A stretch of DNA of 14,335 nt from Labilithrix sp. (GCA_028287035.1 JAQBQL010000127.1:1-14335), one strand, 5' to 3'. Counted from the first letter of the stretch, positions 7,529 through 14,228 are shown. Notes: generated from the letters alone by a model not told the origin. Translations and numbers: made by a program.

Positions 7529-8536
7529 ATGCTCGAAGCGTCTCGCGCGGTGACTCCGAAGGACACGCTCTACCGCGACGGTCGCGGCAGCGTGTACCGG
7601 TTCCGTCGTCCGGGGGGACAAGAGCCGGAGAGCCCTCGCTCTCATGCACCGGTGCTCCTCGTGCCGTCGATGCTCCACCAGTGGTACGTGCTCGATCTCT
7701 GCAAGGGCGCGAGCGTCGCCTCGGCCCTCTCGCGAACGAGCCCGTGGGACACGTTCTGCCTCGACTGGGGGGTCCCCGAGGACGAGGACCGGTACGTCGA
7801 CTGGGATCACATCGTGGGACGTCTCGAGCGCGCGATCCGCTTCGTGCAGCGCAGCACCGGCGAGGCGAAGGTGGTGCTGATCGGCTACTCGATGGGGGCG
7901 ACCCTGAGCGCCATCGCCGCCGCGCGAAACCCGGGCAGCGTCGCCGCCTTCGTCAACATCGCCGGCCCCATCGACTTCTCGGAGAGCGGCGGCGTCGGCA
8001 CGATGATCGACTCCCGGTGGTTCGACGCGGCCGCCGTCTCCTCGGCGGGCAACATCGGCAAGGCGCAGATGCAGGCGGGCTTCTTCGCTCTCCGACCGCT
8101 CGAGACGTTCTCGCGTCACCGGCGCGCCTTCGAGAACCGCCACGACCCGGCGGCGCGCGCCGCGTTCGAGGCCCTCGAGACGTGGATCAACGACACGGTC
8201 CCGTTCCCGGCGGCCGCGTACGTCACGTTCATCGAGGAGCTCTACCAGCAGAACCGCCTCGTCCGCGGCGAGCACCGGGTGCGCGGCGAGTTGGTCGACC
8301 TCTCCCGCATCACCTGCCCTCATCTTTCGGTGGTCGCGGACCGGGACGGCGTGTGTCCCGCCGCGTCGACGACTGCGCTCGATCAGCACACCCGCTCCGC
8401 CGTGAAGGACACCCTCCACATCCACGGCGGACACGTCGGGGCCGTCACCGGCCCGCAGGCCGAGACCGAGCTGTATCCCCAGCTCGTGGCCTGGCTCGAG
8501 ACGCACGCGGCCAAGGCCACGCGCACGACGTCCTGA
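7529..8536 (+). CDS. PhaC-family alpha/beta hydrolase with Ser instead of catalytic Cys
   Basis: A 335-residue cytoplasmic protein resembling class III PHA synthase (PhaC) over its whole length: PVLLVPSMLHQWYVLDL, LDWGVP..EDR, the nucleophile elbow LIGYSMGATLS, NIAGPIDF, the LYQQNRL.RGE segment, a C-P strand, ADRDGVCP and HGGHVGAVTG. PHA synthases have G.C.GG at the elbow; here it is GYSMG, with Ser121 in place of Cys. Predicted triad Ser121-Asp273-His302; the intervals of 152 and 29 residues nearly equal those of the Allochromatium PhaC triad (Cys149-Asp302-His331, from memory). A Ser nucleophile favours hydrolysis, and GWSMG is the lipase box I recall for Bacillus intracellular PHB depolymerase PhaZ. 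A granule depolymerase, oligomer hydrolase or acyltransferase is therefore likelier than a polymerase. It is co-transcribed with the phasin (10-nt gap). Confidence 0.88.
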   Translation: MLEASRAVTPKDTLYRDGRGSVYRFRRPGGQEPESPRSHAPVLLVPSMLHQWYVLDLCKGASVASALSRTSPWDTFCLDWGVPEDEDRYVDWDHIVGRLERAIRFVQRSTGEAKVVLIGYSMGATLSAIAAARNPGSVAAFVNIAGPIDFSESGGVGTMIDSRWFDAAAVSSAGNIGKAQMQAGFFALRPLETFSRHRRAFENRHDPAARAAFEALETWINDTVPFPAAAYVTFIEELYQQNRLVRGEHRVRGELVDLSRITCPHLSVVADRDGVCPAASTTALDQHTRSAVKDTLHIHGGHVGAVTGPQAETELYPQLVAWLETHAAKATRTTS

Positions 8537-8563
8537 AGCTCGGAGCCCCCCGCGGAGCTGCCG

Positions 8564-8842
8564 CTACTTCAACGCCTGGATGGTGGAGGTCGACGGCGGC
8601 TGCTCGCTGCTCGCGGAGCGCTCCAGGGTCCACAGGCCGGAGCGCTTCGCGGGGCGCCGCGGCACGTACGATTCGCTCCGCGGATCCCGCGTCAGATCGC
8701 AGACGACGATGTCCACCGTGGCCGCGCACGTCGCAATCTGTGCGACGTGCAGGCGGACCCCGGACTCGCGGGGGACGGGGATGGTCGGCCGGTCACGGGC
8801 GTCACCGCCCGATTGCTCCCCCACGACTTCGAGAGCGGACAT
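8564..8842 (-). CDS. Doubtful small hypothetical protein
   Basis: A possible 92-residue product beginning MSALEVVGEQSGG and ending STSTIQALK. G/C is favoured at third positions as in true genes nearby, and the reading direction converges with the PhaC-like gene 27 nt away. Against it: no clear ribosome site, no recognised domain, and a perfect 10-bp-arm inverted repeat (8726-8750) inside the frame. The central LHVAQIATCAATVDIVVCDL has a hydrophobic character with two Cys. An upstream GTG at 8875 could extend it by 11 residues. No function can be offered. Confidence 0.35.
   Translation of the reverse strand: MSALEVVGEQSGGDARDRPTIPVPRESGVRLHVAQIATCAATVDIVVCDLTRDPRSESYVPRRPAKRSGLWTLERSASSEQPPSTSTIQALK
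8726..8750. repeat. Perfect inverted repeat, 10-bp arms, 5-nt loop
   Basis: GCACGTCGCA, loop ATCTG, then the exact complement TGCGACGTGC. It lies in a poorly coding stretch downstream of the PhaC-like gene and inside the doubtful minus ORF. There is no T-run on either side, so it is not a standard rho-independent terminator. It could be an operator, an RNA hairpin or a 3' stabilising stem. Confidence 0.6.
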
Positions 8843-9036
8843 ACCGGCCCGAGTGCAAGCGCGGTGCCTTGTCACGGCGGTGACGCTCGTCCGCGTTTTT
8901 CCCGGTCAATGCTGCCCCTGTGAACGCGGGCACCCGTGCAAAGGTGTGCCATCGCTCACGGAGGACCGTCACGCTCGCGCGTAACGTCTGTAACACGTCG
9001 TCACGGTGACACTCGCCGGATGGCCAGTGGGCACCC
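8843..9036. other. Non-coding interval with GTCAC/GTGAC repeats
   Basis: No convincing gene. It holds GTCAC-N4-GTGAC at 8871-8884, GTCAC-G-GTGAC at 9000-9010, a single GTCAC at 8968, and two direct GTAAC words at 8981 and 8990. These could be sites for an unidentified regulator of the small genes on either side; chance is possible with 5-bp words. Confidence 0.35.
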
Positions 9037-9186
9037 TCAGCGCGCGTCGTGGAAGGGGTCGGTGGTCGGGCTGTAGTCGCCGGGCGTCCCGAACGAGAGC
9101 ACGACGGCGATCACGAAGCCGATCACGATGACCGCCGCGAAGAGAACGGGACGCTGCCAGCGCGCGGGCTGCTTCTTCTTCGTCAT
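9037..9186 (-). CDS. Small single-pass membrane protein
   Basis: A 49-residue protein with a basic start MTKKKQPARWQRP, one strongly hydrophobic helix (VLFAAVIVIGFVIAVVLSF, about residues 14-32) and a short polar tail GTPGDYSPTTDPFHDAR. The positive-inside rule predicts the N-terminus in the cytoplasm and the tail outside. It diverges from the 60-aa gene with only 45 nt between starts, so the two promoters must overlap; a TATGCT -10-like box lies about 13 nt before its ATG. Function unknown. The composition and clean topology make it a likely real gene despite its length. Confidence 0.65.
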   Translation of the reverse strand: MTKKKQPARWQRPVLFAAVIVIGFVIAVVLSFGTPGDYSPTTDPFHDAR

Positions 9187-9231
9187 CCGGGCGGCCGCAG
9201 CATACCCTTGCGGTCGGATGGAGACGACCAC

Positions 9232-9414
9232 GTGACGCAGCTGCCCCACGACGAGCCGGCCGAGCACGCGTCCGCCGCCGAGGACCTCGTCCGCTTCTTC
9301 CGCGCCCTCCGCCCCGAGGCGCGGCGCGACTACGAGGCGCTGGCCAAGCGCGATCAGGACTTCGGCGAGAACGTCACGGCCGAGCGCGCCAGCACCGTCA
9401 AGGACGGCGCATGA
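9232..9414 (+). CDS. Small acidic/helical protein overlapping the Doc-like gene (candidate antitoxin)
   Basis: A 60-residue product from GTG 9232 with GGAG 9 nt upstream. The first 15 residues are polar; the rest is a charged helix containing EDLVRFFRALRPEARRDYEA, then a disordered-looking tail. Its stop overlaps the next start as ATGA (9411-9414), so the two are translated together. No named domain is recognised. The order (short first protein, then a Doc-sized second) and the coupling are those of phd-doc-type toxin-antitoxin operons, but there is no visible Phd fold, so the antitoxin role is speculation. A TACCCT -10-like box at 9203-9208 could serve it. Confidence 0.6.
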   Translation: MTQLPHDEPAEHASAAEDLVRFFRALRPEARRDYEALAKRDQDFGENVTAERASTVKDGA

Positions 9415-9776
9415 TCCCCGACCCCGAAGGGATCGTCCGGGCCTACGGCATCATCGCCCCCGAGCTCGGGCTGTCGCCGCGCGTCAGCGAGACCGCGGTG
9501 CGCGTCGCCCTGCGCGAGGCCGACCACCTCGCCGACGACGTGTACGACGTGCCGGCCGCGCTCCTCTTCGCGCTCGGCCGCTACCCGCGCTGCTTCGATG
9601 GCTTCCGCACGATGAGCGTCCTCGTCATCGAGTGGCACACGAAGACGCTCGGCTTCAAGCTCGAGGCCTCCCGGCTCGACCTCGCCGACGTGCTCACGCG
9701 GGTCGCCGCCGGCGAGCTGACGCACGACGAGGTCCGCAGCTGGGTCGTCGACCGGATGCTCCCGTTCGGAGGGTGA
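9411..9776 (+). CDS. Doc/Fic-like protein with degenerate active-site motif
   Basis: A 121-residue protein the same size as Doc toxin. Residues 44-112 can be aligned to P1 Doc (sequence from memory) with few gaps: DVYDVPAALLFALGR against DLFEVSATYLVATAR, RTM...LGFKLEASRLDLADVL against RTAL...NGVQVFDSPVLADL, and VAAGELTHDEV against AATGEISVSSV. Doc has HxFxDANKRT, where His and Lys/Arg act in catalysis; here the segment at 58-67 is YPRCFDGFRT. The His and Asn are lost, while Phe-Asp-Gly and Arg-Thr remain. If the relation is right this is a Fic-fold protein that cannot use the normal mechanism. Starts inside the previous gene's stop (ATGA). Alternatives are an unrelated helical protein or a structural Fic relative. 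Confidence 0.55.
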   Translation: MIPDPEGIVRAYGIIAPELGLSPRVSETAVRVALREADHLADDVYDVPAALLFALGRYPRCFDGFRTMSVLVIEWHTKTLGFKLEASRLDLADVLTRVAAGELTHDEVRSWVVDRMLPFGG

Positions 9777-9795
9777 TCGAGTAGTCTGGGCGGCG

Positions 9796-11562
9796 ATGCG
9801 CGCTTCGCTGGTCGTCGTCGGCCTCGGCCTCCTCACCCTCGGCACCGGCTGCGGCGGCGGCGTGCGCCGGTTCGCCCTGAAGGCGCCGCTCCAGCGCGAC
9901 ACCGACCTCGACCCGGTCCACGTGAAGTGCCACGAGGAGCCCGACGAGAAGGATCACGCCAAGAAGAAGCGGATCTGCACGCCCGAGCCCTACGTCTCGC
10001 CGTTCGCCTGGGACGGCGCGAATCAGATCGCCTTCCGTCCGCTCGCGCGCTTCTTCGCCGTGGACCCCGCGGGCGAGTCGCTCAACGTGAACGCCTTCGA
10101 CGAGGTCGCGGACTCGGCCTGGTTCACGAACCGTCTCGGCGCCGCCCCGTACGACGCGGCGCTGGTGACGAAGGGCTTCTGCGACAAGGAGCTCGACGGC
10201 GACGCCGCCGAGGACGGCGCATGGCCCATCGATCAGGGAAAGCCCAACGGGGCGAACCCGGGCTTCCGCGTGAACGTGCCGGGCGCGGGGAAGTTCATGC
10301 TCAAGTCCGATCCCGAAGGCGAAGGCGAGCGCGCCACCGGCGCCACCGCCATCGCCACGCGCATCTATCACGCGCTCGGGTGGTGGTCGCCGTGCGACTC
10401 GGTCGTCTACTTCAAGCCGAGCTCGCTGAAGCTGAAGGAAGGCCTCCAGGTCACCGACAACACCGGCGTCACGCGCAAGTTCGACGCGGCGATGCTGAAG
10501 AAGATCCTCGATGGCGCGCAGCACCGCGGCGAGCTCGTGCGGATGGTCGCGTCCAAGTGGCTGCCCGGCCGCACCATCGGGCCCTTCACGTACGAGGGGA
10601 AACGCAAGGACGACCCGAACGACGTCATCGATCACGAGGACCGTCGCGATCTCCGCGGCGCTCGCGTGGTCGCCGCGTGGCTGAACCACTTCGATTCGCG
10701 CGAGCAGAACTCGATGGACACGTGGATGGCGGTCGACGCGAAGAACGCGGACTCCACGCCCGGTCACGTGCGCCACTGGTACATCGACCTCGGCGACTGC
10801 TTCGGCAGCCAGTGGGCGGAGGACCAGATCTCGCGCCGTCTCGGCTTCAGCTACTACCTGGACTTCGAGCACGTGACCGAGGACTTCCTCACGCTCGGCC
10901 TCATCGAGCGCCCCTGGGAGCGCGCAGTGCGCAAGGGCACGTTCGGCTACTTCTCGACGCGTGACTTCGACCCCGACACCTGGAAGGGCGGGTACCCGAA
11001 CCCTGCCTTCGTGCGTATGCAGGAGGCGGACGCGGCGTGGGCGGCCCGCAAGATCGCGCGGTTCCGTGACGACCTCGTCGTCGCGGCGGTGAAGGTTGGA
11101 AAGTACACGGATCCCGGCGATGGCGATTTCCTCGTCAAGACGCTGATCGAGCGGCGTGACATCGTCCTCCGGCGCTACCTCGCGAAGCTCTCCCCGATCG
11201 GCGAGGTGAAGCTCTCGGAGAGTGGCGAGCTGTGTGGCACCGACCTCGCGCGCTACGCCCGCGTCTTCGACGACCGCGCCTTCCGGTACGAGGCCAGGGT
11301 CTTCACCGGAGAGCGCTCCGCGCCCGGCGGCAGCGCCCCGGTGCGTGCCGAGGCCGACGGGACGGTCTGCGTGGCCGTCCCTCATCACGTCGCTGAAGGC
11401 GCCGCCTCGCGGCCCGACGACGCTGCGCGTTACGTGATCGTGGACGTGGCGAACGGGCAGGCGCCCGGCGTGCTGCGCGCGCACCTCTACGATCTCGGCC
11501 CGAAACGCGGGTTCGCGCTGGTGGGCATCGAGCGCCCCACCGGTGCCCGTCCCCCCGAATGA
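9796..11562 (+). CDS. Lipoprotein with protein-kinase-like catalytic motifs
   Basis: A 588-residue exported protein: basic start, hydrophobic helix and LGTGC (Cys19, with Gly rather than Leu at -3). A basic/acidic linker follows. From about residue 100 the chain has an order resembling an atypical (HipA/CotH/FAM20-type) kinase: a GKFMLKSD strand with Lys170, an Ala-rich helix, the loop HFDSREQN (His298, Asp300, Asn305, the HxDxxxxN pattern) and IDLGDCFGS (Asp331, a DFG-like metal site). The last 110 residues look like a beta-rich domain. If active it would phosphorylate a substrate in the periplasm or on the surface, where ATP supply is a problem, as with CotH and FAM20. A TAGTCT box ends 8 nt before the ATG. 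It follows the Doc-like gene by 19 nt. Gene certain, kinase fold inferred. Confidence 0.85.
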   Translation: MRASLVVVGLGLLTLGTGCGGGVRRFALKAPLQRDTDLDPVHVKCHEEPDEKDHAKKKRICTPEPYVSPFAWDGANQIAFRPLARFFAVDPAGESLNVNAFDEVADSAWFTNRLGAAPYDAALVTKGFCDKELDGDAAEDGAWPIDQGKPNGANPGFRVNVPGAGKFMLKSDPEGEGERATGATAIATRIYHALGWWSPCDSVVYFKPSSLKLKEGLQVTDNTGVTRKFDAAMLKKILDGAQHRGELVRMVASKWLPGRTIGPFTYEGKRKDDPNDVIDHEDRRDLRGARVVAAWLNHFDSREQNSMDTWMAVDAKNADSTPGHVRHWYIDLGDCFGSQWAEDQISRRLGFSYYLDFEHVTEDFLTLGLIERPWERAVRKGTFGYFSTRDFDPDTWKGGYPNPAFVRMQEADAAWAARKIARFRDDLVVAAVKVGKYTDPGDGDFLVKTLIERRDIVLRRYLAKLSPIGEVKLSESGELCGTDLARYARVFDDRAFRYEARVFTGERSAPGGSAPVRAEADGTVCVAVPHHVAEGAASRPDDAARYVIVDVANGQAPGVLRAHLYDLGPKRGFALVGIERPTGARPPE

Positions 11563-11664
11563 ACAGCGTGCGTCATGCGCGGCCACGCGCGCGTCTGGAT
11601 CACTGCCGATCTGGGCGAAAAACAGCCAGTTGCGGAACTTTCCCGTTACGTCACCCTGAGGTCC

Positions 11665-12345
11665 ATGCCCGCTCGTAACCGACATGTGCGTTCGTCCCGG
11701 CTCCTCCTCGGCGCGGCTCTCCTCGGCGGCGCGTTCTGGATCGGTTGCGCGACCGACAACGGCGATCCCGTCGACGATGGCGAGGTCGTCGCGCCCGCCC
11801 CGGGCAAGAAGGCGGGCAGCGACGCCGCGACCGACGCGGGCGATCGTCCGGCCTTCGAGGCGGGCTTCGAGGACTCGGGTACCGAGGACCCGACGCCGGA
11901 CGGCGGCGACGTCTGCGTCGACAACAACGATCCCGGCTCGTCCGAGACCACCGCGAAGGCGCTCCCCGGCACGAACGACAGCCAGAACGATCCGCTCTCC
12001 GTGTCGGGCACGCTCAGCAGCTCGGTCGACGTCGACTTCTACAAGATCCAGGTGGACGACACCTCGTTCCACCTTCTCCAGCCCGCGATGGAGATCAAGA
12101 CGAGCGGCGTCGAGATGTGCGTCTTCGTGAAGTGCCCCTCGGGGTCGACGTCGAGCGTCACCTGTCAGGACGGTGCGGTCGCGAAGAAGAGCGACATCGG
12201 CACCGACGGCTGCTGCGCGACCGGCCCCTCCTCGGGTCACCCGGAATGGAACTGCTCGGGCGCGAACGACTCGGCTGCGCTGTTCATCCGCATCAAGCAG
12301 ACCGCCAACGCGTGCCTGCCCTACACGTTCACGTACGCGTTCTGA
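11665..12345 (+). CDS. Secreted lipoprotein with PPC-like domain
   Basis: A 226-residue protein. The ATG at 11665 is chosen because a signal peptide follows at once (RSSRLLLGAALLGGAF, Cys28, with an unusual WIGC lipobox); TGAGG lies 4 nt upstream. A frame open further upstream has no signal. Then comes an Asp/Ala/Gly/Pro linker (about 30-85). The C-terminal 140 residues contain DNNDPGSSETTAKAL, GTLSSSVDVDFYKIQV and a later ALFIRIKQ strand. That is the pattern of the pre-peptidase C-terminal (PPC) beta-sandwich: a short N..GS.E.A motif, then G.l....D.D.Y.v. Six or more Cys in the mature part suggest disulfides. Probably a surface or secreted binding protein; no catalytic residues are seen. The 102-nt gap before it shows no clear promoter. 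Confidence 0.8.
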   Translation: MPARNRHVRSSRLLLGAALLGGAFWIGCATDNGDPVDDGEVVAPAPGKKAGSDAATDAGDRPAFEAGFEDSGTEDPTPDGGDVCVDNNDPGSSETTAKALPGTNDSQNDPLSVSGTLSSSVDVDFYKIQVDDTSFHLLQPAMEIKTSGVEMCVFVKCPSGSTSSVTCQDGAVAKKSDIGTDGCCATGPSSGHPEWNCSGANDSAALFIRIKQTANACLPYTFTYAF

Positions 12346-12400
12346 CGGCGAGGGAAGGGCGGCGCGGCCCTCCACGTACGAGACCGCGAAGGCCTTCGCC

Positions 12401-13219
12401 ATGACCTCTCCCATCCTCGACCGTCGCCGCCTCGTGCGGCTTGCCCTTCTCTGCGGAGCCGCGTTCCCGCTCGCGTTCCACGTCGCGTGCTCGTCCGACA
12501 ACGGCCCGCCGGTGGGGAGCGTCGTCTTCGACGCCTCGCCGCTGGAGATCCCGGACGACCACGCGGAGGCCGGGGCCCACGACGCGAGCGCCGACGGCTC
12601 GGTCGAGGACGCCGCGAGCGAAGCGGCCAGCGACGCCGCCCCCGAGGCCGCCGTCGATGCGGGCGCGCCGGTCGTGATCAACGAGGTCTACGTCGACCTC
12701 GTCGTCCGCGGCGACGCGACGGAGTACGTCGAGCTGCGCGGTGAGCCGAACACGCCGGTCGACGACCTCCAGCTCCGCATCCTCTACGCGGACGGCACGC
12801 CGAAGTACGTGGTCGCCGTCGGCATCGCCGGCGAGCGGTTCAACGGCAACGGGCTGTGGGTGGTCGGCGGGACGCAGACCTTCAAGCTGAACGTCACCGA
12901 CCACGTCGACACGACGTACGGCGCGGCGCAGTTCGGGCTCGACACGCGCGGCGCCGTCCAGCTGCTCCGCGGCACGACGCTCCTCGACGTCGTCGGCTAC
13001 GGACCCGATGCCGACGCCGGCGCCATCCCGCCGCCGCCCGCGCCGCCCACCGCGACGAGCGAAGGCAAGCCGGTCAAGAATGCTGCGCAGCCTGCGCAGA
13101 CGACCAGTCCTGCGCGATCGATCGGAAGAAGGACCGCCGCCGCCGACACGAACGCGAATGCGAGCGACTTCTGCGCGATGGAAGCGTCGCCGGGGTTCCC
13201 GCAGAAGCCCTGTCTCTAG
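12401..13219 (+). CDS. Secreted lipoprotein with lamin-tail-like (LTD) domain
   Basis: A 272-residue protein with GAAGG 9 nt before ATG 12401. Basic start MTSPILDRRRLVR, hydrophobic core, then HVAC (Cys30; the -3 residue is atypical). Residues about 45-85 are a low-complexity Asp/Ala/Glu/Ser linker. The rest follows the bacterial lamin-tail domain: VVINEVYVDLVVRGDATEYV at 90-109, DLQLRILY, an LDTRGAVQLL strand and DVVGYG. The end, SIGRRTAAADTNANASDFC, and SPGFPQKPC are also typical (S.GR...DT..N..DF, PG). LTD proteins in bacteria are cell-surface or secreted and often linked with hydrolases. It lies 55 nt after the PPC-like gene in the same direction and likely shares its transcript. Confidence 0.85.
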   Translation: MTSPILDRRRLVRLALLCGAAFPLAFHVACSSDNGPPVGSVVFDASPLEIPDDHAEAGAHDASADGSVEDAASEAASDAAPEAAVDAGAPVVINEVYVDLVVRGDATEYVELRGEPNTPVDDLQLRILYADGTPKYVVAVGIAGERFNGNGLWVVGGTQTFKLNVTDHVDTTYGAAQFGLDTRGAVQLLRGTTLLDVVGYGPDADAGAIPPPPAPPTATSEGKPVKNAAQPAQTTSPARSIGRRTAAADTNANASDFCAMEASPGFPQKPCL

Positions 13220-13225
13220 CGGCGC

Positions 13226-13252
13226 GCGGAAGAACCTTCCGCAAAGTTCTTC
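13226..13252. repeat. Two overlapping, mutually exclusive inverted repeats before ku
   Basis: GCGGAAG-AAC-CTTCCGC (13226-13242) and GAAGAAC-N10-GTTCTTC (13229-13252) share bases, so only one can form at a time. Both arms pairs are perfect 7-mers. There is no T-run, so it may be an inefficient terminator of the LTD gene, an operator of ku or a switch. Confidence 0.45.
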
Positions 13253-13273
13253 GCTCCATCGTCCGCGGTTGTC

Positions 13274-13279
13274 TACGAT
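13274..13279 (+). promoter_or_regulatory. Possible -10 box of ku
   Basis: TACGAT ends 9 nt before the ku ATG, so transcription would start at or next to the start codon (leaderless message). No good -35 is seen at 17 nt. There is no Shine-Dalgarno before ku either, which agrees with a leaderless start. Confidence 0.35.
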
Positions 13280-13288
13280 CGCTCCACC

Positions 13289-14188
13289 ATGGCGGCTCGC
13301 TCGATCGGCTCCGGGACCATCTCTTTCGGCCTCGTGTCGATTCCCATCAAGCTCTACACCGCGGTGAGCCCGCAGTCGGTGGGCTTCAACATGCTGCACA
13401 AGACGTGCGGCGGGCGGCTCAAGCAGCAGCTGTTCTGCCCCGTCGACAACGTCGTCGTCGAGCGCTCCGACACCATCCGCGGGTTCGAGTACGCGCGCGA
13501 CAGTTACGTGAAGTTCACGGATGACGAGCTGAAAGCGCTCGAGGCGGCCCGCACCAACTCGCTCGATCTCGTCGAGTTCGTTCCCGCTGCGTCGGTCGAC
13601 TTCCTCTACATCGAGAAGACCTACTTCCTCGGGCCCGACAAGGGCGGCGACCGCGCCTACCGGCTGCTGTCGGAGGCGCTCGAGAAGGCCGAGCGGCTCG
13701 CGGTGGGACGCTTCGCGCAGCGCGGGAAGGACAACCTCGTGCTGGTGCGCCCGTACAAGAAGGGGCTCATCCTGCACGAGTGCTACTACGCCGACGAGGT
13801 CCGCTCGATCGACGACGTCGACACCGGCGGCGCCTTCGAGTTCAAGCCCATCGAGCTCGAGCTCGCGAACAAGCTGATCGAGCAGCTGGATCAGGACCGA
13901 TTCGATCCGTCCCGCTTCCGCGACACGTGGGCCGACCGCGTTCGCGAGGCCGTCGAGCAGAAGGTCGCGGGCGAGGAGGTGCAGGCCGCGCCCGAGGCGC
14001 CGAAGGCCCAGATCATCGATCTGCTCGAGGCGCTGAAGCGGAGCGTGGCCACCGTCGCGCCCGCAGGCGACCCGCCGCCGAAGGCCTCGAACGACGAGGA
14101 GGCCGCGCCGGCCTCGGTCCGTGGCGGCCCCAAGAAGGCGGCGCCGCGCGCTTCCAAGTCCGAGAAGAAGAAGTCGAAGACCGGCTGA
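13289..14188 (+). CDS. ku: Bacterial Ku, non-homologous end-joining protein
   Basis: A 299-residue homodimeric ring protein that binds DNA double-strand ends and recruits the ligase LigD. The chain follows the bacterial Ku core: IGSGTISFGLVSIPIKLYTA at the start, then HKTCGGRLK and LFCPVDN, RGFEYA, the VEFV stretch, IEKTYFLGPD, VLVRPYKKGLILHECYYADE, and the ELELANKLIEQL helix. It ends in a Pro/Ala/Lys-rich basic tail (about 250-299, PKKAAPRASKSEKKKSK) of the extended type, which in other bacterial Ku proteins binds DNA. The first ATG (13289) has no Shine-Dalgarno; a TACGAT box lies 9 nt upstream. No ligD is visible in the window. Length is normal for the family, with 40-50 extra residues in the tail. 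Confidence 0.97.
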   Translation: MAARSIGSGTISFGLVSIPIKLYTAVSPQSVGFNMLHKTCGGRLKQQLFCPVDNVVVERSDTIRGFEYARDSYVKFTDDELKALEAARTNSLDLVEFVPAASVDFLYIEKTYFLGPDKGGDRAYRLLSEALEKAERLAVGRFAQRGKDNLVLVRPYKKGLILHECYYADEVRSIDDVDTGGAFEFKPIELELANKLIEQLDQDRFDPSRFRDTWADRVREAVEQKVAGEEVQAAPEAPKAQIIDLLEALKRSVATVAPAGDPPPKASNDEEAAPASVRGGPKKAAPRASKSEKKKSKTG

Positions 14189-14191
14189 CGT

Positions 14192-14207
14192 CGCCGCGCT
14201 GGCGGCG
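14192..14207. terminator. Weak GC-rich hairpin between ku and the converging frame
   Basis: CGCCGC, loop GCTG, GCGGCG: a 6-bp stem just after the ku stop, where a bidirectional terminator would be expected. No T-run, so the call rests on place and stem only. Confidence 0.3.
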
Positions 14208-14228
14208 GCGCGTGTCCCGGTCCGCGGG

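Noticed and set aside
8537..8560. AGCTC...GAGCT stem after the PhaC-like stop as a terminator
   Set aside because: Five-base arms with no T-run; too weak to call at this GC content.
8580..8984. Plus-strand 134-codon frame with several Cys downstream of the PhaC-like gene
   Set aside because: Arg/Ser/Cys/Thr-rich composition without a fold signature or ribosome site; overlaps the inverted repeat and the slightly better minus frame.
8802..8996. Minus-strand 64-codon frame
   Set aside because: No domain, basic composition and no ribosome site; overlaps repeat-rich non-coding sequence.
12355..12372. GGGC/GCCC stem between the PPC-like and lamin-tail genes as a terminator
   Set aside because: Only about five paired bases with no T-run, and the 55-nt gap suggests co-transcription.
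9694..12681. Minus-strand open frame of nearly 1000 codons opposite the kinase-like and PPC-like genes
   Set aside because: Repetitive Arg/Ala/Glu/Val/Asp composition, no domain, and antisense to well-supported lipoproteins; stop-free only because of GC bias.
12329..13777. Minus-strand open frame opposite the lamin-tail gene and ku
   Set aside because: Ku on the plus strand is certain, and the antisense product has shadow-type composition.
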